Positions 9,600 to 18,189 of a DNA stretch of 64,000 nucleotides are shown piece by piece (position 1 is the stretch's first letter; every line of letters starts with the position of its first letter). The stretch lies in NCBI GenBank assembly GCA_965247585.1, contig CBDFHC010000004.1, positions 434,001 through 498,000 of the forward strand, in the 5' to 3' direction. The notes under the pieces were generated by a model. That model made no database searches. It was not told the origin of the DNA and saw nothing but the letters and a program-made list of their open reading frames with translations. The DNA comes from CBDFHC01 sp965247585 (GTDB lineage Bacteria > Chloroflexota > Dehalococcoidia > Lucifugimonadales > GCA-2712585). A program made the position numbers and the translations under genes.

Positions 9600-10090
9600 C
9601 ATTGCCGATCCTGTCAGCCATGGAGATGGGCATGATTACCACAGAGGGTTGAGAATCCAAGGTTGGTGCTTCCCACCAGCCCGCCCAGAAAGGCCTTAAA
9701 AGTTTCTCTAAGGGACACCCTCAGACTCCCGGCAAGGATCCCAGGTTCCCTGCACTCTCCTGCCTGGTGGGCAGCAAAAGCCAGCTTGGAGGCATTCAGT
9801 CATGGCGATGGGTATCGCCGCCACGAAGGGTTGCAAATCGCCGGTTGGTGGCGCCCAGCACCAGGGGGGATGAAAAATCAGGATTGGAATCCGAAGCGGG
9901 GGCCGCGGTAGGACTTGCTCTCCCCCCGCACCCAGATTCTTCGATCCTCACGGGCGGACTCAGAATGGCATGATGGGGGGCGGAATGCGGTATGGGCTCG
10001 TCCTTCGAGAGCCTCAGGATGAGCGGGTTGGAGGCGTAGGAGGCTTATTTTCATAGGAATGACATGGCTTGTGCGGACGCTTAGTTAGGA
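9600..10090 (+). repeat. Interspersed structured repeat copies
   Basis: A nearly full copy spans about 9610-9772, with a diverged stem (GCAAGGATCCCAGGTTCCCTGC). A second, rearranged copy starts at 9799 with the leader hairpin GGCGATGGGTATCGCC and jumps directly to the CCAGGGGGGATGAAAAATCAGG module, then to the CTCGTCCTTCGAGAGCC motif near 9999 and a tail near 10041. The rest of the gap to 10349 shows no gene. Confidence 0.75.
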
Positions 10091-10349
10091 ACAAGGTGAA
10101 GCTGAGGATACCGGGTAAGCCAAAATTCACAGGCGGCATTTCCTCTCTGGACGCTCCCCCTTTGGACATGCTGGAGGAATGATGGTCCTGTTTTCGAGGG
10201 GATGAGATTGCTGGTTGGGTGGCGTAATCGTAGGTGCGCGAAGGGTTGGGCTGGCAGGGTTTTGTCAGGAGGGGTAAAATCGGCGGCGTCCCGGAGGATG
10301 TGGCCAGAGTCATAACCAGAGTCCTTCGGAGATAGGAGGGGAAAGCATC

Positions 10350-11756
10350 ATGGCGGACGTGGCGCTGCACTACAAGACGATTACGGAGCTGGCGGGACTG
10401 CTTCGAACGCGGAAAATCTCGCCGGTGGAGGTGGCGGAGGCGATACTTCGACGGATAGAGGAGCTGGACTCTCGCTACAAGAGCTACGCCACGGTGATGG
10501 CGGACCACGCGATGAAGGCGGCCAAGAGGGCGGAGGAGGAGATAAGCGGGGGTCATTACAAGGGGCCGCTGCACGGGGTGCCCATAGCGGTGAAGGACCT
10601 GTGCTTCACGGCGGGGGTGAGGACGATGGGGGGCTGTAAGGTGTTGGCGGACCACGTGCCGAGTTTCGATGCCACGGTGGTGACGAGGCTGGACGCGGCG
10701 GGGGGCGTGCTGCTGGGGAAGCTGAACCTCACCGAAGGTGCGATGGGCGGTTACAACCCTGAGTTCGACGTACCGCTGAATCCGTGGAACGTGGACCGGT
10801 GGGCCGGAGCGTCGTCCAGCGGGTCCGGGGTGTCTACGGCGCTGGGGCTGTGCTACGGCTCGCTGGGGAGCGACACCGGGGGCTCCATTCGATTTCCGGC
10901 GGCGTCTTGCGGGACGGTGGGGCTGAAGCCGACGTGGGGAAGGGTGAGCCGCTACGGGGTGCTGGCGCTGGGGGAGTCGTTGGACCACGTAGGGCCGCTG
11001 ACGCGCAGCTCGGGGGACGCGGGGATTGTGCTGCAGGCGATGGCGGGGCTGGACCCGAATGACGCAACGACGCTTCCGGCCCCGGTGCCGGATATGCTGG
11101 CGGGTATCGAAGGGGGCGTCCGGGGAACCCGGATTGGACTAGACGAGGGTTATGTCACGCAAGGGGTTGACCCGGAGCTTTCCCGAGCAGTGCTGGACGG
11201 GGTGAAGGTGCTGGAGGGTCTGGGCGCGGAGATTGTGGAGGTGAAGATGCCGGACGTGGACCGGTACCTGCCGTTCTGGCCGTCGCTGTGTGCGGCGGAG
11301 GCGGTGGCGGCGCACCGAGCGTTCTACCCTTCGCGCCGGGATGAGTACGGGCCGTACTTCCAGGGGTGGCTGGACCTGGGGGCGAAGGTGAGCGGAGCGG
11401 ACTACGCGGAGGCGAATAACCAACGAAACGAGTGCAATGGGCTGCTGCGGCTGGCGTTCCAAGGGATAGACGCGCTGGCGTGCCCGTCAACCATAGGGCC
11501 GGCGCACCCGATAACGCTGGAGCAGATGTACGGCCCCAGGGCTGAGGACCGGGGCACGGCGTTCCAGCGGTTTTCGGTGCCGTATGACTACAACGGCGCG
11601 CCGACGCTTTCGGTGCCGTGCGGGCTGAGCAGTGACGGTATGCCGTTGAGCCTACAGTTCGTTGGGCAGCCGCTTTCGGAGGCGCTGTTGTGCAAGATCG
11701 GGCACGCGTATGAGCAGGCAACGGAGTGGCAAGGGTTGAGGCCGCCGGTGGCGTGA
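10350..11756 (+). CDS. Amidase (amidase signature family)
   Basis: 468 residues of the amidase-signature family, which hydrolyses carboxamides with a Ser-cisSer-Lys triad. Lys82 lies in GVPIAVKDL, the cis-Ser in WAGASSSGSGV (Ser155), and the nucleophile Ser179 in GSDTGGSIRFPA. Length and motif spacing are normal, so it is probably active. It resembles both GatA and catabolic amidases; the absence of gatB or gatC neighbours favours a stand-alone catabolic amidase. The start has AGGAGGGG 12 nt upstream. It is a single-gene unit between repeat clusters. Confidence 0.88.
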   Translation: MADVALHYKTITELAGLLRTRKISPVEVAEAILRRIEELDSRYKSYATVMADHAMKAAKRAEEEISGGHYKGPLHGVPIAVKDLCFTAGVRTMGGCKVLADHVPSFDATVVTRLDAAGGVLLGKLNLTEGAMGGYNPEFDVPLNPWNVDRWAGASSSGSGVSTALGLCYGSLGSDTGGSIRFPAASCGTVGLKPTWGRVSRYGVLALGESLDHVGPLTRSSGDAGIVLQAMAGLDPNDATTLPAPVPDMLAGIEGGVRGTRIGLDEGYVTQGVDPELSRAVLDGVKVLEGLGAEIVEVKMPDVDRYLPFWPSLCAAEAVAAHRAFYPSRRDEYGPYFQGWLDLGAKVSGADYAEANNQRNECNGLLRLAFQGIDALACPSTIGPAHPITLEQMYGPRAEDRGTAFQRFSVPYDYNGAPTLSVPCGLSSDGMPLSLQFVGQPLSEALLCKIGHAYEQATEWQGLRPPVA

Positions 11757-11774
11757 ATAGGGGCAGGGGGGCAG

Positions 11775-12035
11775 TGGGGTCCTGAGGGACACCCTCAGAC
11801 TCCCGGCAGGGAGGGCAAGCCCCCTCTGGACTCCCCTAGTCGGACGTTTTGAAGGGATCGCAATCGCTATTTGCGAGGTAATCAGCTATGGCGATGGGAA
11901 TCGTTACCACGAAGGACTGAGAATCGGAGGTTGGCGGTTCCCACCCACCCGCCCCGGAAGGTTTAAAAAGTTAAATTCTGAGGGACACCCTCAGACTCCC
12001 GGCAGCACCACCCAGGTCCCGGGCAGTCTCCTGTC
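11775..12035 (+). repeat. Two interspersed structured repeat copies
   Basis: A short copy at 11782-11830 carries the stem form CAGGGAGGGCAAGCCCCCTCTG. A longer copy at 11880-12035 has the leader hairpin GGCGATGGGAATCG, the GGTTGGCGGTTCCCACC module and CTGAGGGACACCCTCAG. The variable stem of the second copy (CAGCACCACCCAGG) no longer pairs well. The remaining sequence to 12167 contains no gene. Confidence 0.75.
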
Positions 12036-12167
12036 TCGTGGGCGCTGATTGCGCGCGACGGGCGTCCTCAGGCTCCCAACATGGAGCCCAGGTTGCGGCA
12101 CTCCCCGTTGTGGTTTAGCTAAGGGAAGAAACGGCCCTAGTTTAGAGCCGGCGACAATGGACGGGGC

Positions 12168-12443
12168 TCAGCGGGACCAGGAGGGGCTGCCTTCGATGTC
12201 TGGGGAATTGGTGAAGGCAGTCGGTCCAGTGCCGTCGGCGTTCATGATGTAGATCTCCCAGGCTTGAAGCCTGTTGGACATGAAGGCGATCTGTCGGCCA
12301 TTGGGAGACCAGGTTGGGTCGTTGTCAATGGATAAATTATTGGTGAGACGGGTTGGGTCAGTACCGTCTGCCTTCATCACGTAGATTTCCCAATTGCCGT
12401 CACGATTAGTGCCGAAGGCGATTTTTTGCCGTCGGGGGACCAC
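12168..12443 (-). pseudogene. TolB-like beta-propeller protein, C-terminal fragment
   Basis: 91 residues with two PD40/WD40-like repeats: KIAFGTNRDGNWEIYVMKAD and PTWSPNGRQIAFMSNR, each of the TolB pattern. It is the out-of-frame continuation of the ORF at 12377-13054, the break lying near 12430 just after SPDGKK. The C-terminus stops at SPSWSR, where a further blade (SPDGK...) would be expected, so the 3' end is probably lost as well. Confidence 0.65.
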
Positions 12444-13054
12444 TCGGGCCAGCCGTCCTCACTATCGTTATCGGTGAGGCGGGTGCGTCCGGTGCCGTCG
12501 GCGTTGATGACGTAGATTTCACGGCCGGTAGGGCCCGCCTCAAAATATGCGATCTTGTCGCCATCGGGAGACCAGGCCGGCGAGACGTTGAACGTAGAGC
12601 TTTCGGTGAGGCGGGTCTGGTTACCGCCGTCAGCGTCCATGACGAAGATGTCCGAGCTTTGCCGTTCCAGCGACCGGCTGAAGGCGATCTTTTTGCCGTC
12701 AGGGGACCAGGCGGCGGTGAAGTCCTCAACGTCGTTGTTGGTGATGCGAGCGAGGCCGGTGCCGTCGGCGTTGACGACGTAGATCTCGAAGTTGCCGTCG
12801 CGGGTGCTCTCGAAGGCTATCTTGCCGACGCTGGAGAGAACGGGGTTCAGGTTTGAGTGATCCCCCTGGGTGACCTGAGTGTGAGAGGAACCGTCAGAGT
12901 TCACGACGAATATCTGGCTGGGCGACTCATTTGTGGAACGGCTGATGAAGGCAATGCGGCCCGGTGACGAGGCACTGGACCCGCAGGAGGCGAGGAGGGC
13001 AAGGGCGAGTAGGAGGATTATGGCGAGGAGTGGTAGGAATAGGGCTTGGTGGGG
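12377..13054 (-). pseudogene. TolB-like beta-propeller lipoprotein, N-terminal fragment
   Basis: The open minus frame runs from 13054. It begins with a lipoprotein signal, LLALALLASCGSS, followed by TolB-type repeats (EIYVVNADGTGLARIT, AWSPDGKKIAFSRS, EIYVINADGTGRTRLT). No ATG/GTG/TTG precedes the signal peptide in frame after the upstream stop at 13055-13057, so the start is damaged or uses a rare codon. A frameshift near 12430 separates it from the next blades. The intact form would be a secreted, lipid-anchored six- or seven-bladed propeller. Confidence 0.65.
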
Positions 13055-13185
13055 TTATTTCAAGTTTGGTCAACAAGCCAGGGCGGGATGGATGAGGAGA
13101 TGGCTGCGGCGGCAGCGAGGGGTGGTGGGGCAGGCTCTCACCTGGGAGCCCGAGGGAGAGGGCAAGCGAGGCTGCATTTGTGAGG

Positions 13186-13425
13186 CGATCAGCCCTGGCG
13201 ATAGGTATCGCTACCACAGAGGACTGAAAATCACAAGTTGGTGGTACCCACCCACCCGCCCAGTAAGGTTTTTAAAAGATTTTCTGAGGGACACCCTCAG
13301 ACTCCCGCCAGAAGGGGTCATCCCCCTCTGGATTCCCCCTTTCTAGGCGCAGGTAGAGTAGGGACGGTGCTATTTTCATAGGAATGCCATGGCTTTTGCA
13401 GGACGCTCCACCTGCGAGAGTGCAA
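13186..13425 (+). repeat. Interspersed structured repeat copy, full length
   Basis: A complete copy: leader hairpin GGCGATAGGTATCGCT, module AAGTTGGTGGTACCCACCC, AT-rich spacer GGTTTTTAAAAGATTTT, hairpin CTGAGGGACACCCTCAG, and the variable stem CCAGAAGGGG-TCAT-CCCCCTCTGG. In this copy the outermost G-C pair of the stem is C-G, a compensated change. The tail TAGGGACGGTGCTATTTTCATAG is included. Confidence 0.8.
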
Positions 13426-13473
13426 AGGGAGCGATATTGGCGGTAGGTGGAGGCTATTGGGGATGCCGAGGGG

Positions 13474-14499
13474 TTAGGGGGACTCGCCGAGGACGATGGC
13501 ATTTCGGGCGGCTTTGCGGCGCAGGGCAACGGTCCTGATGAGGAAGAAGAGGCCTCCCAGGAGGATGATACTAACGTAGCTGATGGCGCGGTCCAGGACC
13601 ACGACGGAGCCGGCGGCGCTTTTGACCAGGGTGCGGGTGAGGAGCGCTGCGACGCTGAATTCGGTGATGCCGAGGCCGCCCAAGGGGAGGAGGGTGAGGA
13701 GGGTGTTGGCCAAGGTGGCGAAGATAGCTAGCGGGAGTCCAATGGGGAACCCCAGGGCCTCGGCGACGAAGAACAGGCGGGCAACCTCGGCGAACCAACC
13801 GAGGGCGCCGAGGAGCAGGAAGAAGGGGAGGTTGCCGTAGCTCCTCAAGGCGCCCTGGTGAAACTGGAGATAGGCCTGGCCGAAGGGTCCGGGCAGGCGT
13901 TGAAGGAGACGGGAGCGAACGAACACCATGACCCCCAGGGCGGCCAACAAGAGGATGGGAATGATGGCGGCCAGGGCGACGAGGTACCAGGGGGTGTCGA
14001 TGCCGGTGGCGAGGAGGAGAAGGGCGGCGACCATGAGCATGGTGAAGAGAATGAAAACGTCAGTGATGCGCTCGGCGAGGACGGTGCCGAAGACCTGGGA
14101 CAAGGGGCGGGGGGACTCACGGCTGAAGGTGAAGGCGCGGTAGGCATCACCGAGGCGCATGAACGTTACAGAGTTGACGAACCAGCTAATAAGGATGAGA
14201 CCGGCAAAGTACTGAACGCTGCCGGGGTCTTTCTTGTCCTGGTCGACGTTGCGAAGGAGGAGACGCCATCGCGCGCCGCGAAAGGCGAAGGTGGAGTAGT
14301 GGAGGAAAAAGGCGAGGACAAATAGCCAGGGATTGCTGGCTTTCAGGTTGTGCCATATCTCGGCGGGAGCAACGTCGAATCGGACCACCAAGAAGAATAG
14401 GAAGGCGCCGGAGACAGCCAGGAAAAGGACGGTGGGAAGGGAGACCAAGCGGCTCCGGAAGAATAGGCGGGGACTAAAGCCCTGTTTATAGAATTGCAT
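13474..14499 (-). CDS. Flippase-like integral membrane protein (YbhN/LPG synthetase-like family)
   Basis: 341 residues with about eight hydrophobic helices. Conserved features of the lysylphosphatidylglycerol-synthase transmembrane region/UPF0104 family are visible: FAFRGARWRLLL near residue 70, the LAERITDVFIL motif near residue 145, and LLPLGGLGITEFSVAALL near residue 285. This family moves or modifies lipid-linked substrates in the cytoplasmic membrane; the substrate is unknown here. No catalytic aminoacyl-transfer domain is attached. It lies about 90 bp downstream of rsmG on the same strand and may be cotranscribed. Confidence 0.8.
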   Translation of the reverse strand: MQFYKQGFSPRLFFRSRLVSLPTVLFLAVSGAFLFFLVVRFDVAPAEIWHNLKASNPWLFVLAFFLHYSTFAFRGARWRLLLRNVDQDKKDPGSVQYFAGLILISWFVNSVTFMRLGDAYRAFTFSRESPRPLSQVFGTVLAERITDVFILFTMLMVAALLLLATGIDTPWYLVALAAIIPILLLAALGVMVFVRSRLLQRLPGPFGQAYLQFHQGALRSYGNLPFFLLLGALGWFAEVARLFFVAEALGFPIGLPLAIFATLANTLLTLLPLGGLGITEFSVAALLTRTLVKSAAGSVVVLDRAISYVSIILLGGLFFLIRTVALRRKAARNAIVLGESP

Positions 14500-14584
14500 G
14501 AGCCGTAAGAATAATGCGGAAAAGCGCAGTTACAGACGGGGATTATAACAGCTACGAATTGGCGTCCACGGCGGTTTTGGGCGG

Positions 14585-15298
14585 CTAAAGGGGGCGTTTG
14601 CGGGGGATGCCGGGGCGGCGGGGGTAGGTGGGCGGGGTGGGCTGGACCTTGGAATAGACCACCAAGCAACGGTTGTCGCGGAGGCCGGGGAGGTCCACCG
14701 TCCGCTGCTCCAGGAGGCGGCCGCCCAGGGTTTCCGCAGCGCGAAGGGAGGCGTCCACTTCCTGGTCAACGTCTCCCTTCTTGTAGGCGATGACGAGGCC
14801 GCCGGTCTTGCAGAATGGGAGGGTGAGCTCAGCCACGGCGGCCAAGGGTCCCAGGGCGCGGGCCAAGGCGACGTCAAAGGTGTGGCGGAGGGATGGATCA
14901 TGAGCCAGGGTTTCGGCGCGGCCGGTAAGGACATGGAGGTCCGAGAGGTCCAACGCATCGGCCAGGTGTTGGAGGAAGGCGGCCTTCTTTCGAACGGATT
15001 CAACGAGGACGACGGTGAGGCCGGGGAGGGCGATCTTAAGGGGGATACCTGGGAAACCGGCCCCGGCGCCGACGTCTATAAGGCGGGCGCGGTTTTGCAG
15101 CTCAGGGGGCAGGGCCAGACAGGCGGTGAGGGAGTCCAGGAAGTGTCGTAGCTGAACTAGGTCAGGGTCCACGATGGCGGTGAGGTTGATTCGTTGGTTC
15201 CAATCAGCAAGCTCCTGCGCATAGCGCTGGAACTGGGCGATCTGCTGATTGGATAGGTGGAGACCGAGATGTGGGAGGCCCTGCTGAAGGAGGCGCAT
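14585..15298 (-). CDS. rsmG: 16S rRNA (guanine527-N7)-methyltransferase RsmG
   Basis: 237 residues, the standard RsmG length. Visible motifs: ADWNQRINLTAIVDPD and HFLDSL near the N-terminus, the SAM-binding DVGAGAGFPGIPLKI near residue 77, a VARALGPL-type segment (ALARALGPLAAVAEL) near residue 150, and the characteristic C-terminus YPRRPGIPRKRPL. It methylates G527 in the 530 loop of 16S rRNA in the small ribosomal subunit. The usual gidA/parA/parB neighbours are absent, so this is not an origin-proximal gid locus. Confidence 0.92.
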   Translation of the reverse strand: MRLLQQGLPHLGLHLSNQQIAQFQRYAQELADWNQRINLTAIVDPDLVQLRHFLDSLTACLALPPELQNRARLIDVGAGAGFPGIPLKIALPGLTVVLVESVRKKAAFLQHLADALDLSDLHVLTGRAETLAHDPSLRHTFDVALARALGPLAAVAELTLPFCKTGGLVIAYKKGDVDQEVDASLRAAETLGGRLLEQRTVDLPGLRDNRCLVVYSKVQPTPPTYPRRPGIPRKRPL

Positions 15299-15503
15299 AG
15301 GCGGGTTGCTGAAGCGATTATAGCATTGAGGGACGGGCTGGCAATGGGCTGGTCGGGCGGGCTAAGGCGGTGAAAACGAGGCCGAGTTAGGTTTGACACC
15401 CGGATGAGGCTGCTCGTAGAATTGGGACTGCGCTCCGGCCAGGGCGTCCTTTCGAAGAAGTGCGGCAGGGAGAACCCCGGGACCGCGGATTAGGGGATGA
15501 GCC

Positions 15504-15740
15504 GTGACGACAAAAGCGTTTATATTGATAGAAACGGCGGTAGGGAAGACGCGGGAGGTGGCGGGGGCGCTGCGGCAGGTAGACGGGATGCTGTCTGTGG
15601 ACGTAGTGACGGGTCCCTACGACATTATTGCGCTGCTAGAAGCGAAGGACATAACCTCGATAGGGGACCTGGTGACGGACAGGGTGCACTTCAGTGGGGT
15701 GGTGCGGACGGTGACATGCATATCGGTGGGCGGGAACTAG
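15504..15740 (+). CDS. Stand-alone Lrp/AsnC ligand-binding (RAM) domain protein
   Basis: 78 residues starting at GTG with AGGGGATGA upstream. The whole protein is one RAM/Lrp-AsnC effector-binding fold: FILIETAVGKTREVAGAL, then GPYDIIALLEAKD and the closing RTVTCISV. The helix-turn-helix DNA-binding domain is absent, as in other single-domain RAM proteins common in Chloroflexota and archaea. It probably binds an amino acid or related ligand and oligomerises; a partner regulator is not encoded nearby. Confidence 0.85.
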   Translation: MTTKAFILIETAVGKTREVAGALRQVDGMLSVDVVTGPYDIIALLEAKDITSIGDLVTDRVHFSGVVRTVTCISVGGN

Positions 15741-15752
15741 GGGACTAAATAG

Positions 15753-15783
15753 TTTGAGGGACACCCTCAAACTCACGGTCCCG
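15753..15783 (+). repeat. Short repeat copy (hairpin only)
   Basis: TTTGAGGGACACCCTCAAACTC immediately downstream of the RAM-domain gene preserves the first hairpin of the repeat family with both arms changed together (CTGAGGG/CCCTCAG to TTGAGGG/CCCTCAA), a compensatory change. The rest of the element is missing. Confidence 0.7.
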
Positions 15784-15861
15784 AATAGCATTTATCTCGA
15801 TTGGCCTCGGTCCCGGTTGGCTTCGGGGCCTGGGGGTTTAGTAACTTGCGATGTCGTTCCA

Positions 15862-15927
15862 CCACTCACTCAGAGGCCCTATCAGGCCTTGAATAACCGG
15901 ACTCCAGCCGAGGTGATCAACGGAGGC
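15862..15927 (+). pseudogene. IS3-type transposase C-terminal remnant
   Basis: The plus frame reads PLTQRPYQALNNRTPAEVI, the RPHQAL-x-RTPAEV signature at the C-terminus of rve/IS3 family transposases. No catalytic core remains. A second degraded fragment of the same motif (RLGTPAEVL) occurs at about 16613-16640, on the other side of the SRPBCC gene. Confidence 0.55.
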
Positions 15928-16033
15928 TCGGTGCAATCACATAAACAGTCAGATGAGAGGGGATTGTCACCAAGCAGACGATTGGTGGACTACGCGGGAC
16001 TGCCGGAACCCACGAAAAGACCCACTTCAACTG

Positions 16034-16570
16034 ATGTTACGCCGCATTGACCCGTCAACGATCAAATCCTCAAAAAAGGAAGATATAACCTTAAGCGACT
16101 TTCAAACAACTCGGGAGATTTCCATCAACTCCCCGCCTGAAACGGTGTTCGGGATTATCAGTGATTTCACACGACACAAGGAACTAGCCGGACTAGGCGA
16201 ATTAGTGAATGTACAGACGCTGACGGAAGGACCTATCGGCCTGGGCTCAATAATTGAGGCTGACGAGTCCGTGCAAATGGGCGATAACACCATCAAATTA
16301 AGCACAAAGTCGGTGGTGGTTGGCTACAACTCTCCGAACCTTCTCTCGTGGATAGTGGTGCCTCCTTTCCCCCTTCGTCGCGTGCAATGGTGGTTTCGTT
16401 TAACCCAACAGGGTGAAAGCACCACGCTGGTGCACGAAGTCGAGGTTGACTTGGGCGAGGCAGCTGAACAGTTTGGAGGAGTGGAAGCCTTCATAGCCGG
16501 TAGGGGCGCGGCCCTGGCAACCGGCATGCAGAAAACGCTGGAGAATGTGAAACAAGCTGCAGGGAAGTAG
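16034..16570 (+). CDS. SRPBCC family protein (polyketide cyclase/START-like)
   Basis: 178 residues from ATG 16034. The frame is open back to 15953, but the upstream part overlaps transposase debris. The fold signature starts at REISINSPPETVFGIISDF, with following beta strands and a long C-terminal helix ending TGMQKTLENVKQAAGK, typical of SRPBCC domains that bind hydrophobic ligands. Specific function is unknown. The gene is lower in G and less skewed than its neighbours and is bracketed by transposase remnants, suggesting acquisition by transfer. The start is uncertain because no good ribosome binding site is visible. Confidence 0.7.
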   Translation: MLRRIDPSTIKSSKKEDITLSDFQTTREISINSPPETVFGIISDFTRHKELAGLGELVNVQTLTEGPIGLGSIIEADESVQMGDNTIKLSTKSVVVGYNSPNLLSWIVVPPFPLRRVQWWFRLTQQGESTTLVHEVEVDLGEAAEQFGGVEAFIAGRGAALATGMQKTLENVKQAAGK

Positions 16571-16960
16571 CCCTGTTATATCCAACCAGTCTGCTTCCTC
16601 ACGGAACGGCGGCGGCTCGGAACGCCGGCCGAGGTGCTTAATGTCGCATCGTTGCCCTCGGCAGAACAGACAACAAAGAGAAGGTAGAGATCAGCGGAGA
16701 CTTGGCGCAAACCAAAGAATACCGGACAGACAGAAGGTGCTCACCAAGCAGGGCATTGGCATACCCTGGGAATACGGGGGGACTCTCACTTAATGTTGCC
16801 CCAATGCTGTCCAACTGATGGGTTCCACCTTACATTTCCGATGTTGGGAAAGTGACCGGCGATTTATCCCCGCGGTTTACCGGCCAGGACCAGAGATTGA
16901 CCATGGGAGCGTTGATGGTGTCGCTATCACCAAGCCTTAGGGCTCAGGAGTAGAAAGCAG
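16571..16960. other. Intergenic region with transposase debris
   Basis: 390 bp without an ORF of note. About 16604-16650 translates in one plus frame to RRRLGTPAEVLNVA, the end of a transposase. The rest, up to the acyl-CoA dehydrogenase start, shows no repeat element. No convincing ribosome binding site is seen directly before 16961. Confidence 0.4.
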
Positions 16961-18136
16961 ATGGACTTCCGGTTTTCGCAGGAGGAAGAGGAGTTTCGGC
17001 AGGAGCTGCGGGAGTTTTTCGCGAAGGAGTTGCCGGCGGACTCCCGGGGCGTGGGCAGGGCCACGGAGGGGGGTAACTGGGAGCTGACGCTGAATATGAG
17101 GAAGAAGCTGGCGGCGCGGGGCTGGCTGACGATGCACTGGCCGGAGGAGTATGGAGGGGAGGCGGCGTCGCCGTTGAGGAGCCTGGTGTTCAGCGAGGAG
17201 ATGTCTTACCACGGCGTGCCTGGCCGCGATATTTTCGGGACGCGGATGCTGGGTCCGACGCTGATGATCTACGGGACAGAGGAGCAGAAGAGGCGGTTCC
17301 TTCCGCCGGTGGCGCGGGGCGAGGTGCAGTGGTGCCAAGGGTACAGCGAGCCTGAGGCGGGATCAGACCTGGCCTCTTTGACCACTCGGGCGGAGGACAA
17401 GGGTGACTATTTTCTGGTGAACGGCAGCAAGATATGGACATCTCTGGCGCACCGGGCGGACTGGATGATGTTGCTAGCGAGGACGAACACGGACGCGCCG
17501 AAGCACCGGGGGATAAGCTTTCTGCTGGTGGACATGAAGTCTCCGGGGGTGGAGATACGGCCGATTGTGAACATGGCGGGAGACCACGAGTTCAACCAGG
17601 TGTTCTTCGACGACGTGCAGGTGCCCAGGGACCAGTTGGTGGGGGAGGAGGACCGGGGGTGGTATGTGGCGGTAACGCTGCTGGACTTTGAGCGGTCCGG
17701 AATTGACTACGCGGCGTCCTCGCTGCGGCTTTTGGACGACCTGACGACGTACGTGGATGAGTCGCAGAGGTGTGGATACGGCCGGACGAATGAGGGGTGG
17801 GTGAGGGAGCTGCTGGCGGAGCGGTATACGGAAGTGGAAGTAGCGCGGCTAATTGCGTACAAGGTGGCGTGGATGCAGAGCCAAGGGATGGTGCCGAATA
17901 AAGAGGCGTCAATGAGTAAGGTGTTCGGGAGCGAGACGCTGCAGCGGGTGGCGGACTCCGGGATGAAGATACTGGGCGCGTTTGGGCAGCTAATGGACGG
18001 GGACGACTGGGCGCCGCTGCAGGGGCGGGTGCAGGAGGCGTGGAGGTACAGCTTTTCGAGCACGATAGCGGCGGGGACTTCTGAGATACAACGGAACATC
18101 ATTGCCGGGCGCGGACTGGGGTTGCCCCGGGGATAG
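16961..18136 (+). CDS. Acyl-CoA dehydrogenase
   Basis: 391 residues with the full acyl-CoA dehydrogenase layout: N-terminal helical domain (DFRFSQEEEEFRQELREFF), middle beta domain with QGYSEPEAGSDLASLTTRA near residue 130 and KIWTSLAHRADWMMLLART, and a C-terminal helical domain ending AGTSEIQRNIIAGRGLGLPR. It is a FAD enzyme that introduces a C2-C3 double bond in an acyl-CoA and passes electrons to ETF. It is followed after 53 bp by a second family member; such pairs often form a heteromeric enzyme for branched, cyclic or steroid-side-chain acyl-CoAs. Confidence 0.9.
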   Translation: MDFRFSQEEEEFRQELREFFAKELPADSRGVGRATEGGNWELTLNMRKKLAARGWLTMHWPEEYGGEAASPLRSLVFSEEMSYHGVPGRDIFGTRMLGPTLMIYGTEEQKRRFLPPVARGEVQWCQGYSEPEAGSDLASLTTRAEDKGDYFLVNGSKIWTSLAHRADWMMLLARTNTDAPKHRGISFLLVDMKSPGVEIRPIVNMAGDHEFNQVFFDDVQVPRDQLVGEEDRGWYVAVTLLDFERSGIDYAASSLRLLDDLTTYVDESQRCGYGRTNEGWVRELLAERYTEVEVARLIAYKVAWMQSQGMVPNKEASMSKVFGSETLQRVADSGMKILGAFGQLMDGDDWAPLQGRVQEAWRYSFSSTIAAGTSEIQRNIIAGRGLGLPRG

Positions 18137-18189
18137 CGCGCCGGACGGCGGCAGCGCCTTGATTCGAATTTTATTTGGCGGGGGAACGG

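Noticed and set aside
10014..10988. 324-codon minus ORF rich in Arg/His/Pro
   Set aside because: Antisense shadow of the amidase gene and of repeat DNA; high-GC codon-position artefact.
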